Positions 34,511 to 45,345 of a DNA stretch of 64,000 nucleotides are shown piece after piece. Every line of letters begins with the position of its first letter. Position 1 is the first letter of the stretch. The notes beneath the pieces are model-generated. The model was not told the DNA's origin. It saw only the letters and a list, made by a program, of their open reading frames with translations, and ran no database searches. The stretch is from Capsicum annuum (taxonomy: Eukaryota; Streptophyta; Magnoliopsida; Solanales; Solanaceae), in NCBI RefSeq assembly GCF_002878395.1, contig NW_025856222.1:328000-391999 (forward strand), given 5' to 3'. The translations under genes were made by a program, and so were the position numbers.

Positions 34511-35390
34511 TTGCAATCTATCCATATAGTTAAAAAATTTCTAAAGGCATTTCTTAATGATTTTCCTGGAATTCCTTTTGATAGGGAAATAGACTTTGGG
34601 ACTGATCTTCTACCAAACACCCATCCTATCTTTATTACTCTTTATAGAATGGCTCCGACTGAGTTAAATGAGATTAAGGAGAAGTTAAAGGATTTTTTTG
34701 TTCAGGGTTGTATCTTCCCTAGTTTTTCTTTATGGGGTGATCCAGTGCTTTTTTTGCATAAGAAAGATGGGTCTTTACGGATATGCGTAGCTTACCAAGA
34801 GTTGAAAAAAGTGATGGTGAATATTAAGTATCCTTTTCATAGGATAGATGACCTTTTTCACTAGCTTCAGGGTGCTAGATACTTCTCTAAGATTGACCTT
34901 CATTTGGTCTATCATCAGTTGAAAATTAGGGAGGATAATATTTCTAAGACTGCTTTCCAAACCCCTTATACTCACTATGAGTTCTTGGTTATGTCGTTTG
35001 GATTGACTAATGATTTAGCTATTTTTACTAATCTCATGAATTGGGTTTTCAAACATTTTTTTAGACTTGTTGTTATTGTCTTCAATGATGATATCTTAGT
35101 GTATTCTAAGAAAGAGGAGGATTATGTCAATCACCTTAGAATTGTGTTACAGACTCTTAAGGACTAGAAGTTGTATGTTAAATTCTCTAAGCATAAGTTT
35201 TGGCTGAAATTATGATGTTCCTTGGGTATGTTGTTTCTAGTGAGGGGATTAAGGTGGATCCACAAAAAGTTGAGGAGGTTATGAGGTCGCCTAGACCTAC
35301 GACTCCACCTAACATTCTGAGCTTCTTGGGTTTGGCTGGTTATTATAGGAGGTTTGTAGAGAGCTTTTCTTCATCGCTGCTCTATTGAAG
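34511..35390 (+). pseudogene. TE-5 reverse transcriptase
   Basis: The first open part, 34511-34864, reads [55 protein letters not shown] and [12 protein letters not shown] at 34862-34864 stands where the family has Gln. The next part, 34904-35167, holds YHQLKIREDNISKTAF, YEFLVMSFGLTNDLA and VFNDDILVYSK; the catalytic pair DD is kept but the preceding residue is Asn instead of Ile. A second CAG-to-TAG stop is at 35165-35167. The third part is 35200-35388 (FLGYVVSSEGIKVDP, LSFLGLAGYYRRFVE). Confidence 0.9.
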
Positions 35391-35399
35391 AATTTGTGT

Positions 35400-35930
35400 C
35401 AGAGAATGGTGAAATTCTTATGGTCTGATATGTGTGAGGGCATTTTTTGAGAAGTTGAAATATAAATTGACTCTGTACTAGCTCTGACCTTTCCCGAGGG
35501 AACTAATGGATTTGTGGTGTATTATGATGTATCCCACATTAGACTGGGTTGTGTCTTGATGCAGCATGGAAGTGTTCTGTCCTATGCCCTAGGCATCTTA
35601 AGGTTGATGAGAATAACTATTCAATACATGATTTGAAGTTAGAGGTAGTGGTTTTTGCTTTGAAGATTTGATGCTATTATTTGTGTAGGCTACATATAGA
35701 TATCTATTCAGATCATAAGAGCTTACAGTAAGTGTTTACTAAGAAGGATTTGAATAATTGATAGAGGTGATGGCTTGAGTTGCTAAATGACTATGATATG
35801 AGTCTTCACTATAATTCAAGTAAATTTTATATGGTTGATGATACTCTTAGTAGGTTATCTATGGGGAGCTTATCTAATATGGATAAAGAGAAAAGAGGAT
35901 TGGGGAAATACATTCACCATCTAGTTAATT
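35400..35930 (+). pseudogene. TE-5 RNase H
   Basis: GFVVYYDVSHIRLGCVLMQHG is clear near 35510-35570. After a frame change come HDLKLEVVVFALKI, YSDHKSLQ and LNDYDMSLHYN words up to about 35830, then LSRLSMGSLS near 35855. The first Asp is present, and the Glu codon of DLELE reads Lys. Several stops lie in the RQRRWLELL-equivalent region. Confidence 0.8.
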
Positions 35931-36032
35931 TGGGAGTCTGTCTTTAAGACTCTGAGGATGGATAGGTGATTGTAAAAAAACGTGGTTAAATCATCTCCCA
36001 ATGCTGACGTGAAGAAGAAGCAAGCTTTGGAT
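35931..36032 (+). pseudogene. TE-5 RNase H-integrase linker, left of TE-6
   Basis: Linker wording such as LGVCL and VVKSSPNADVKKKQALD ends at the TE-6 insertion point. The sentence continues at 44473 (LIHIQIKDD). The interruption falls between two conserved segments of pol. Confidence 0.82.
36028..36032. repeat. TE-6 target-site duplication, left copy (TGGAT)
   Basis: TGGAT is repeated exactly at 44468-44472. Confidence 0.93.
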
Positions 36033-38279
36033 TGTAACGCCCCATGTTTGGGACTAGAATGAAAACCACCATTTCTATGCGCAGATGATCCAAAAGCCAT
36101 AAATCCTATGCAAATTTTTCATGTTAATCAAATATTTAGTATGGTAACCATTTAAGCATGAATTGGGATCATAAAGGTCCCCTAACTCAAGGTCAAGTTG
36201 AAAGCTTTCCTATCATTCGAGTTTTAGTGAGCATCAAAACTTAAGAAAAATTCAATCAACAATAGCTCCTTATATTATCGAACTGGGTGGCCTACTATAT
36301 ATCAAATAAAAGATCTTCGAATAATCTTTCCATTGATACCAAATTGGTCTAAAACGAACACTCAGTAAAGAAGTTAGAGCACTTTTAGTGTCAGCGCTCC
36401 CGATTGACTGGCCACCGCATCGCGATGTGCCTTAAATTGACAATTGTCAATTCCAGTAGCTCACCGTGATTTCTAGCGCATCGCGGTGAAGCTTTATACA
36501 GCTTTCCAGTTCCAAATTTTAAATTCCAAGGCCAAATTAGACATTTCCCATGGCCCCAAACCCATCCAAACACGGGATTTAATTCCCAATACACCTAAAT
36601 ACATACACTTTTACCAAAATTCATCAAGAACTCACCCAAGGGTTTCAAATTCAAAACCCAAATATCTCGAGATTCAACCATGAGTTTTCAAAAGAGATTG
36701 AAAATTTGGAATTCCCAATCCGTAAGCATCAAGAATTACCTATTATCTTTTAGAATTAAGGTATGCGGGGGTTTTCTAAAAATCTCATGGGCATAGAAAT
36801 CATGATTTTAAGAAAGAAGTTTTCTGATTTATGAATAGATTCATATTTTAGAAATCGTGACGATATTGTTTTGGTCTTTTGACCTTCCCCAAATTGATTT
36901 GAAATTATATATGTATGCATATGTTTTATGATTTATGAATGAATTGAGAGCATGATGCACATGGATCCCTCTCTGGGTATGATTTTCTAAATTTTCTTAT
37001 GAGATGGATTGTTTTGAATGTATCTTGAAAAGCATGATATGAAATATCTTGATTAAAGCTACAAATTGATTTATGATTTTGAATTCAAAAGACAGTATTA
37101 CACATATTGATAAATGTTGAAAATATTCATATAATGAAAGAGTTCATGATTTTGCCAAAAGCACATGACCACCATATGTTTGAACAATCTCAGCATAGTT
37201 TTGACTTGTGTTCTCGAAACATGAAATCTCTTATATTGTTTACATGTTTGGGTGGTCTGAACTGTGTTTTAATGAAAGAATTATGCATGATGCATTATGG
37301 CTCAAAAATAGGACTTGCAAGTCTTGGTGTGATGACATCAATTCAGATTATGACATGATAATTCAGAACAGATTTAATGCATGTTTGAAATCAGACTTTT
37401 TAGATGTGGAATCTAGAAACATGCATGATTTAGAACAGGATAAAATTAGACATAAAGAGAGTTCAGGTGGTTCCCCGAAGAAGGCATGAGTATTAAACAA
37501 TCAATCTCCCAAAACCATGATTTGTCGATTTGGGTTTATTTATTATGCTGGCCTAGAGCCCTGTGGTATATCAGATTTAGGAACTCCAACCCTTGCGGCA
37601 CACTGGGTTAGGAGCTTCCTCACCGAGTCAATGGCGGATTTCATACCTCCCATGGAATATAAGAATTGTAGGGGAGTGCCACCTAACTCAGAAGTAATAT
37701 ACAGATCAGAACCTACATTGACAGGCAGGTTACATGTTTTTCAGAAATGTGCCCATGGGTTTTGAAAACCACTTCATGTATAATGTTTTTCCAAGTTGAT
37801 CTCAACTATTTTATTTATATAAAAAATTTATTTTAGAATACTTTATGTACCAGTACATCTGTATTGACCCCCTCCCCCTCCTTCCTCCAGGTTTTGAGGC
37901 TCAATCTAAGGGTCCAGAAAGGCAATAGATTCATCAGACAGAGTTACAGTGTTCAGTTAGTGAGCCTTGTCTATTTTAGAAGGCCCCTCTTTTAGATTAT
38001 ATCTCTTATTATAATTTTGGTCTACTGCGGGCCTTGTCCTAGTTTTCAGAAAGTTGTAAGATTTTCGTGTAGCAGAGATTTTGCAGACTAAATCAAATGT
38101 TATTTAGATGTAGTTGCACTACAGTTTCCGTACTTATGTTGGAATTAGAATTTGACCATGTTTCCACATCTTCTTTATTTATATGAATGTTGTGCATGAT
38201 TACTAAATAAAAATGGGCATTTCAGGCCTTCATGGTTTGGGAAGTCCATCACGGCCAGGTCCTAGTTCAGGTTGTGAAA
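36033..38279 (+). repeat. TE-6 5' LTR
   Basis: It begins TGTAACGCCCC and ends GGTTGTGAAA (the right copy ends GGTCATGACA). A CG-rich palindrome block is at 36400-36492. Open frames 37107-37765 and others are conserved between the two LTRs only as repeats and show no domain; the longest, 93 codons at 37208-37489, is broken in the right copy. Confidence 0.93.
36400..36492 (+). repeat. Palindrome block in TE-6 LTR U3
   Basis: GCATCGCGATG, TTGACAATTGTCAA and a CACCGTGA...GCGCATCGCGGTG pair lie within 92 bases. Each is self-complementary or pairs with a neighbour. The partner is at 42569-42662. The place in the LTR (about 370-460 bases in) equals that of the block in TE-2. Confidence 0.85.
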
Positions 38280-38283
38280 AACT

Positions 38284-38295
38284 TGGTATCAGAGC
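38284..38295 (+). promoter_or_regulatory. TE-6 primer binding site (initiator tRNA-Met)
   Basis: A perfect TGGTATCAGAGC lies four bases after the LTR. It is followed by a leader with GTAGCACGCCATACTTATAA, close to TE-5. Confidence 0.93.
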
Positions 38296-41200
38296 ACGGT
38301 TTATGGTCCTAGGGTGTCTGCGAAATTACATTGGGTAGAGTCTTGTTTATGGGTGTGTAGCACGCCATACTTATAAGAAGGAAGCTACTAGGCGTTTAGT
38401 AAATTTCCCTTTCTTCATGTTCTAGTTTATGCTATTGAGCCAGAATCTTCCTCTTCTATATTCTAATTCATGCTATGATGTCGTCCATACGAAAGTAAAG
38501 TTATCCCAATTCTTTCCTTACTTTAATGTGCCCAGATATATCTCATTATTGGGGTGATTCAAGTGCATAAGTTTACAGTCTAAAAGGTATGGCCCTTTCT
38601 AGTTGAGGCACATAAGAGTTTAAAATTTGTGCAAGAACTTGAGAAAAGTCTGTTAGTGCCTCAGAGTGTATTGATTTTGGTGTGAACTTTGATTCTGATT
38701 AAATCATGCTTTTCATCCTACGGTATTAAGAGTATTCCATTTCTTTTTAGAATTTATATTGCGAATATCATGATTAAGAGGGAAAGATGTGTAGTAGAAT
38801 GATGGAACTATATTTCCACCCGAGTAGTAGTATAAGTTAAGTGTCAGTGTCATAACCTATTGGTAGTGATGTTGGACCAAGAAGTTGGTGATGTGAAGTC
38901 ACAGAAGTTAGAGTGAGGGTGACTTATGTGTAAATAAATATTTTAGTTGAATAACCAATGTTTGAAGATGATTTACCACTTTATAGTGATAGGCTAAGTG
39001 GTATCTAGTAGCATGTGTGGATCGTATGGTAGTCTGTGGGGGAAGTGTTTGACCCAAATTTTATTTATACAGAGTAAGATGTGTATTTTTAGATCATTTA
39101 AAATTATGTGTCAATTTTCTATCTGTTGTAACATGTAATCATGTTATCATAGTGTTTTTGAAAAAAAAAACATCAAAGTCTAGTGAAGCCTTGTGAGGCC
39201 TATTTCGATTCACTGGCAACTTGTTGTTCTATTTGTTGTTCTTGTGTGGTTTAATATCTATATAGCTGAATCTGTTTGCATGAGATTGAGTTGGTAAAGA
39301 GGTGATTCATCCTTATGTGTTAGTTTAGTAGAAGGTAGAGAAGAAGTTATAAGTCAGGGTGATTTGTCGGTTGCTTGAAGTGTGAAAATGGCTATATTAG
39401 CCAGTAAGTTATAATTATAGACTCATGGTTGTTGTGGAAATGAAGGGTAGTCTAAATGTATGATGGAGTAAGTAAGTATGAGGTGAGAAATCCATATAAG
39501 TAGATAAGATTATATGGGGTTATAATATCAGATTAAGGTTGATCATGTCTATTATGTGACCTTACCCCTTGACCCTTTTTCGTTGGTAGTTGTAAACTAG
39601 TACTACTTATGATAAGGTATGTAGCAGATTTTGAGGTATTGGGATAGAATGTCCCAATTTGATGGATTAGTATATTATGTTGCATTCGTTATTGGTGGTA
39701 GATGATTGATGCTAAACAGTAGACTTAAATTTAAGTATAGAATGTGGTGGTAAAAATAGTGGCATGAGATTTATGATGTATGTTTTGTGGAATATATTAG
39801 TAGGCTTGATGAGTTAAAATAGGATGTTCTAATGAGTTATGATAAGGAAGACCATACGGTCAAGATCGATTATTGTTGATACGAAGTTCTAGTGTACTAG
39901 TGTTTCTTGATGTTTATTTCATGGTTTCCAAGTGAGAATCATGTGTAAGGTATGATTGCAAAATCATGTTTAGCACTAGACATTAAGTTTTGAACAGTTG
40001 AATTCCATGAAGGTGGATGTGATGATTTCTTGGTTAATGATGCTAGTTATATGGAAGTAATCTAATAGGCTTGAACGGTGTATGAAATGGCTTAAGTTTA
40101 AGTTGATTCGTAATGAAGTATAATGTTGTAGGTATGGTGTGTAAGTATGCCCAAGGTGATATAGTGTTGTGCCATTTCTCTAAGACTATTACATGTTTGT
40201 GTGGCTAGTAGTACCATTGAACTGCTAGATGGAGAAAGACTAGTAGATGTTATATGGGCTCTAAATAGCCATGTTAGAGAGTTTTGATTTATAGTTTTGA
40301 GCTTTTTTATATGATCTAAATTCTCATAGTAATGAGACATAAGTTTGGAGTCGCGATATTGGTACACTATGACGGAAGTAAGTAAGTGTTCCAATATTAT
40401 GTGATGACTATAGAAAGATAGAGTGTATCTTGGAAGATAGTATTAATATTGGGTTTTCCACTTCCAGGTGTAGTCAATCGGATTCTATGATATGTATGTA
40501 TTGTCGTATTCCAGACCCCAAAGTACAGTAAGAATAGTTCATTTCAGATCCTAGTAAGGGATCTCACAAACTTTATATTATGGCTTGAATCTAAGGGGGA
40601 AATGATAGAATCAGTAGCCAGGTCGGGCTCCCAAATTTTAGTAGTGATGCTAGTATGATATAGAACATTAGAAAGTGAGGGCGATACTCAACCCATTCTT
40701 ATCTCAGTATTTTTTAGTTACCCCAATACGTACTTATGCCTTATGTTTTAGTCCCATGAGCATAGTTTATATTCATGCCAATGATACAGAATCACGTGCT
40801 CTTCTAGTTCCTAAATGAGGAATTCAAGTTCATTCAGTAGTCGGAATCACATTTCATAAGTTATGAACTCCAAATTGAGGTCATGAAGCTCATGACTTAT
40901 GTACTCACGCTTTATAGTGTGCTCAGTTCCCATAATTCATGCTATACACTTTATAATTGACGAGATTTAGCTTATAGTTATGTATGCCCCAATTCAGATC
41001 ACTTTGATTAATCCCTGATATTGATTTGCTATTCCTTTGACCTCAGTTAAGTTTCAAGTTTCATATAATATCCTTCCATGCTTCGAGGTCTTATGTTCTA
41101 ACCTTTTAGTGACTCCTCCTTATACGATGATAGTGGTGATGAGTAAATGTTCTTGTCAATGAAAGATCATAGAATGCTTGTTTTAGATAAGGCCATAAGT

Positions 41201-42163
41201 GTGAAATAAGGTTTGGGGCCAAGTCTTTGATAGATGTGATGGTTAGTGGTATGTTTATGTTCTTGGGGTAGCGCATGGGAGTTATATTGATAGTGGATTA
41301 GAGAATATGTGAAGTATGCCCATATGAGGATTACAATTTGAATCAACGAGTATGGTATTTAAAGGGAATAATATTGTTAAGGAAGTATTCGAGAAGTGCG
41401 CTAAGCTTGAAAGTAAGAAGTTGCATTGCCTAATGCCTGGTAATTCTATCCTAGTTTATGAGTTATATATATCTATATTCCATGCTATAGAGTAGTGTCA
41501 TTATTGTGATTCCTTAGTTGGATGTCTTGTGTAACTAGTGCCCAAGATTCTTTTCTTCCTAACACTACTATGACTTCTTTAGAAAGAGTGCTGAATGAGA
41601 TACTCCAGTTAAGTATGAGGGTCAAGCATAATTCAGTTTGTATAGCCAGTAATTCATTTGAACAGTCAGATAGACAAGTTATTGTGGTTTTCCATCTTTT
41701 CACCCAGTCTTACTATCCAAAGCCTCAAGCATATGACCATCTCAAGAGATAATCTATTTTGTCCATGTAAGTTTCAAATTCAGTTCAGTCAAAGCATCAT
41801 GTTTCAGATTCAGCTACTTAGTCATCACTCTGTTTATAAGAATGCAGAGCATAATTTCAAATGTTTCCAAGTATTTTAGCTCTGGCAATACAATAACCTG
41901 GTGTGATATTAGACATGTTGTCCCATGATTTGTACTTGCATAAGTTATCAATTCTCAATTCGATATGTATGATTTGATCATGAACACCACAAGGGGATCT
42001 TAAACTCTCAGCATGAATCAGCCCCTTGAAGTAAGTGAAGTCAAGTCAGCTCAGAATTCAGTTTCATGATAGAAGTTTAAATGTTTCAGATTAGTTATAT
42101 CCTTTCTTAGAAGACACATCAGTTCCGCATTATTCCCTACCTTTAGGCTTCAACATTCCTACC

Positions 42164-42200
42164 CATCATTCGGAGATGAATGATCCCAAGGGGGAGATAT
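42164..42200 (+). promoter_or_regulatory. TE-6 pre-PPT motif and polypurine tract
   Basis: CATTCGGAGATGAATGATCC is followed by CAAGGGGGAGATAT and the LTR start. It is almost the same as in coding TE-3 and TE-8. Confidence 0.9.
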
Positions 42201-44467
42201 TGTAACGCCCCGTGTTTCAGACTAGAATGAAAACCGTCATTTCTAAGTGTAGATGATCCAAAAGCCATAAATCCTATGCAAATTTTTCATGTTAATCAAG
42301 TATGTATTATGGTAACCATTTAAGCATAAATTGAGATCATAAAGGTCCCCTAACTCAAGGTCAAGTTGAAATCTTTCCTATTGTTCGAGTTTTAGTGAGC
42401 GTCAAAACTTGAGTCAACTTCAATTGACCATAGCTCCTTTTATATATCGAATTGAGTGAACTACTATATATCAAATCAAATATCTTAGAATTAGCTTCCT
42501 ATCTATACCAAATTCTCCTAATACAGACACTCGGTGAAGAACTTAGACCATTTTTAGTGTTAGTGTTCCCGATTGACTGGCCACTGCATCGCGATGAGCC
42601 TTAAATTGACAATTGTCAATTCCAGTAGCTCACCGTGATTTCCAGCGCATCACGGTGAAGCTTCATATGGCATTCCAGTCCCGAATTTTAAATTCCAAGG
42701 CCAAATTAGGCATTTCCTATGGCCCCAAACCCATCCAAACACGGGATTTAATCCCCAATACACCTAAATACATACACTTTCACTAAAATTTATCAACAAA
42801 TCACCCTAGGGTTTCAAATTCAAAACTCAAATATCTCAAGATTCAATCGTGGATTTTCAAAAGTGATTGAAGATTTGGAATTTCCAATCCGTAAGCTTTA
42901 AGAATTACCTATTATCTTTCGGAATGAAGGTACGCGGGGTTTTTCTAAAAATCTCATGGGCATAGAAATCATGATTGTAAGAAAGGGGTTTTCAAATTTA
43001 TGAATACATTCATATTTTAGAAATCTTGACGGTATTGTTTTGGTCTTTTGACCTTCCCCAAATTGATTTGAAATTATATATACATATGCATATATTTTAT
43101 GATTTATGAATGAATTGAGAACATGACGCACATGAATTCCTCTCTTGGTATGATTTTCCCAATTTTCTTATGATATGGATTGTTTTGAATGTATCTTGAA
43201 AAGCATGATATGAAATATCTTGATTAATGCTACAAATTGATTTATGGTTTTGAATTCGAAAGAGAGGGTTGTGCATATTGATAAATGTTGAAAATATTCA
43301 TATAATGAAAGAGTGCATGATTTTGCCAAAAGCACATGACCACCATATGTTTGAACAATCTCAGCATAGTTTTGACTTGTGTTCTTAGAATATGAAATCT
43401 TTTATATTGTTTGCATGTTTGGGTGGTCTGAACTGTGTTTTAATGAAAGAATTATGCATGATGCATTATGGCTCAGAAATAGGACTTGCAAGTCTTGGTG
43501 TGACGACACCAATTCAGATTATGCCATGATAATTTAGAACAGATTTAATGCATGTTTGAAATCAGACTTTTCAGATGCTGAAACTAGAAACATGCATGAT
43601 TTAGAGCAGGATAAAATTAGGCATAAAGAGAGTTTAGGTGGTTCCCCGAAGAAGGCATGAGTATTAAATAACTCATCGCCCAAAATCATGATTTGCCAAT
43701 CCGGGTTTATTTATTACGCTGGCCTAAAGCCCTGTGGTGTATCAGATTCAGGAACTCCAACCCTTGCGGCACACTTGGGTTAGGGGCTTCCCCACCGAGT
43801 CAATGGTGGATTCCATACCGCCCATGGAATATAAGAATTTTTGGTGAATGCCACCTAACTCAGAAGTAATATACATATCAGAACCTGCATTGACAGGCAA
43901 GTTACACGTTTTTTAGAAATACGCCCATGGGTTTTAAAAACAACTTGATGTATAATGTTTTGCGATGTTGCTCTCAATTATTTTATTTATATAAATGCTT
44001 TATTTTGGAATACTTTGCGTACCAGTACATCTGTATGACCCTCCCCCCTCCTTCCTCTAGGTTTTGAGGCTCAGTCTAGGGGTCCGAAAAGGCAATAGAT
44101 TCCTCAGACAGAGTTGCAGTGTTCAGTTGGTGAGCCTTATCTATTTTAGAAGGCCCATCTTTCAGATTATGTCTCTTATTATCATTTTTGTCTACTGGGG
44201 GCCTTGTCTCAGTTTTCAGACAGTTGTCAAATTTTCATGTAGTAGAGATTTCGTAGACTAAGTCAAATGTTATTTAGATGTAGTTGTACTATAGTTTCTG
44301 TACTTATGGTTAAATTAGAATTTGACCTTGTTTCCGTAGATGATTATCCTTACGCATCTTCTTTATTTATATGAATGTTGTGCATGATTACCAGATAGAA
44401 AAGGGCATTTCGAGGCTTCATGGTTCGGGAAGTCCATCACAGCCAGGCCCTAGTTCGGGTCATGACA
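42201..44467 (+). repeat. TE-6 3' LTR
   Basis: It starts TGTAACGCCCCGTG and ends TCGGGTCATGACA. It aligns end to end with the 5' LTR. The palindrome block is at 42569-42662. It has a short extra segment near 44336-44358 not in the left copy. Confidence 0.93.
42569..42662 (+). repeat. Palindrome block, TE-6 3' LTR
   Basis: The GCATCGCGATG, TTGACAATTGTCAA and CACCGTGA/GCATCACGGTG elements are kept with few changes relative to 36400-36492. Confidence 0.85.
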
Positions 44468-44472
44468 TGGAT
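44468..44472. repeat. TE-6 target-site duplication, right copy (TGGAT)
   Basis: An exact partner of 36028-36032; TE-5 pol continues after it. Confidence 0.93.
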
Positions 44473-45345
44473 CTGATTCATATACAGATCAAGGATGATG
44501 TGGGTCAGTAGAAGGTTATGGCCTTTAAGATTAGCGGTGATGGTACTTTGAGTTATCAAAGTAGGTTATGTGTTCTTAATGTTGATGGGCTATGAGAGAG
44601 GATTTTTACTAAAGCTCATCAGTTAAGGTATACTGTTTATCCAGGTTTGATAAAGTTGAATCATGATTTAAAGGATATTTATTGGTGGAACAATATGAAG
44701 AGGGATGTGGCTAACATCGTGGCTAAGTGCAAGGTTTGTCAGCAAGTGAAGGTTGAGCACTTAAGGCATATCTCAAGAGATTCAGTTGCCCATGTGGAAG
44801 CGAGAGATGATCAATATAGGTTTTGTTATGGATCTTCCGACGGTCTCGTGCTCAGTATGATTCAATATGGGTTATTGTAGATAGGATGACTAAGTTAGCT
44901 CACAACTTTCCAGTGAGGACTACTTACTCGGGAGAGGATTATGCAAAGTTGTTCATTGAGGACATATTCAGATTGCATCGCCAGTGTTGATCATTTTAAA
45001 TCGAGTACATAATTTATTCTTACTTTTGGTGTTCGTTTCAGAAAGGTTTGTGGACCTAGGTGAACCTTAGCACTTGTTTTCACCCTCAAACGGATGGACA
45101 AGAGGAACGAAATATTCATACTATGGAGGACATGCTAAGGGATTGTGTGATTGACTTTAAGGGAAGTTGGGCGGATCACTTATCTCTTATCGTGTTCGCA
45201 TATAATAACACTTATCACTCTAGTATTAGGATGGCTCCATTCGAGGCTCTTAATGGTAAGAGGTGTAGGTCTCCTATTGGGTGGTTTGAGGTTGGTGAGA
45301 CTAGGTTGTTTGGTCCTAACTTAGTTTATAAGGCCATGGAGAAGG
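44473..45345 (+). pseudogene. TE-5 integrase, zinc-binding domain and core, truncated
   Basis: VYPGLIKLNHDLKDIYWW, then NMKRDVANIVAKCKVCQQV, give the HHCC domain; the first His of the family HPG is Tyr. The core start reads MTKLAHNFPVRTTYS near 44885. 45060-45345 is open and reads STCFHPQTDGQEERNIHTM, DMLRDCVIDFKGSWADHL, VFAYNNTYHSSIRMAPFEAL and GKRCRSPIGWFEVGETRLF. It stops at KAMEKV where the TE-7 LTR begins. The middle of the core with the second Asp is broken (44940-45050). Confidence 0.88.

Larger units (their letters stand above)
38280..42200 (+). other. TE-6 internal region without recognisable coding
   Basis: 3.92 kb, AT-rich, stops in all frames; the longest open frames (about 98 codons on the minus strand at 40098-40394 and 76 on the plus strand at 41522-41752) carry no family words. 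Segments align in order with the TE-2 interior: 38325-38420 with 15490-15580, 40460-40900 with 16690-17110, 41100-41130 with 17345-17375, and 42010-42110 with 18730-18830. This shared order over the whole length argues for a stable non-coding element family and not two separate deletions. Confidence 0.78.
36033..44467 (+). mobile_element. TE-6: complete non-autonomous LTR retrotransposon inserted in TE-5 pol
   Basis: LTRs of 2247 and 2267 bp, primer site, polypurine tract and a perfect TGGAT duplication are all present, so both ends are intact. The 3.92-kb interior has no recognisable gag or pol. In the first 117 or so LTR bases I count about 11 differences between copies, fewer than in TE-3, so it is likely one of the youngest insertions. 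It is related to TE-2 along the interior, and its LTR end, leader and pre-PPT motif resemble those of TE-5 and TE-7. Confidence 0.93.
31402..45345 (+). mobile_element. TE-5: Ty3/gypsy element, truncated at both ends and interrupted by TE-6
   Basis: A 5'-truncated LTR (31402-32475) is followed by primer site, gag, CCHC, protease, RT, RNase H and the zinc-binding and part-core of integrase. TE-6 interrupts at 36033-44467 with a perfect duplication. Integrase ends abruptly at 45345 where the TE-7 LTR starts. Its LTR is homologous to the reverse complement of the TE-4 LTR, so it is a relative of TE-4, -7 and -8 in the opposite orientation. Most domains carry stops at CAG-type codons. Confidence 0.87.

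Noticed and set aside
37107..37765. Host gene inside the TE-6 5' LTR
   Set aside because: The open frames are short, lack domains, and are broken in the matching part of the 3' LTR (43290-43950).
36033..44467. Two nearby solo LTRs instead of one element TE-6
   Set aside because: Primer site after the first LTR, polypurine tract before the second, and a single TGGAT duplication outside both show one element.
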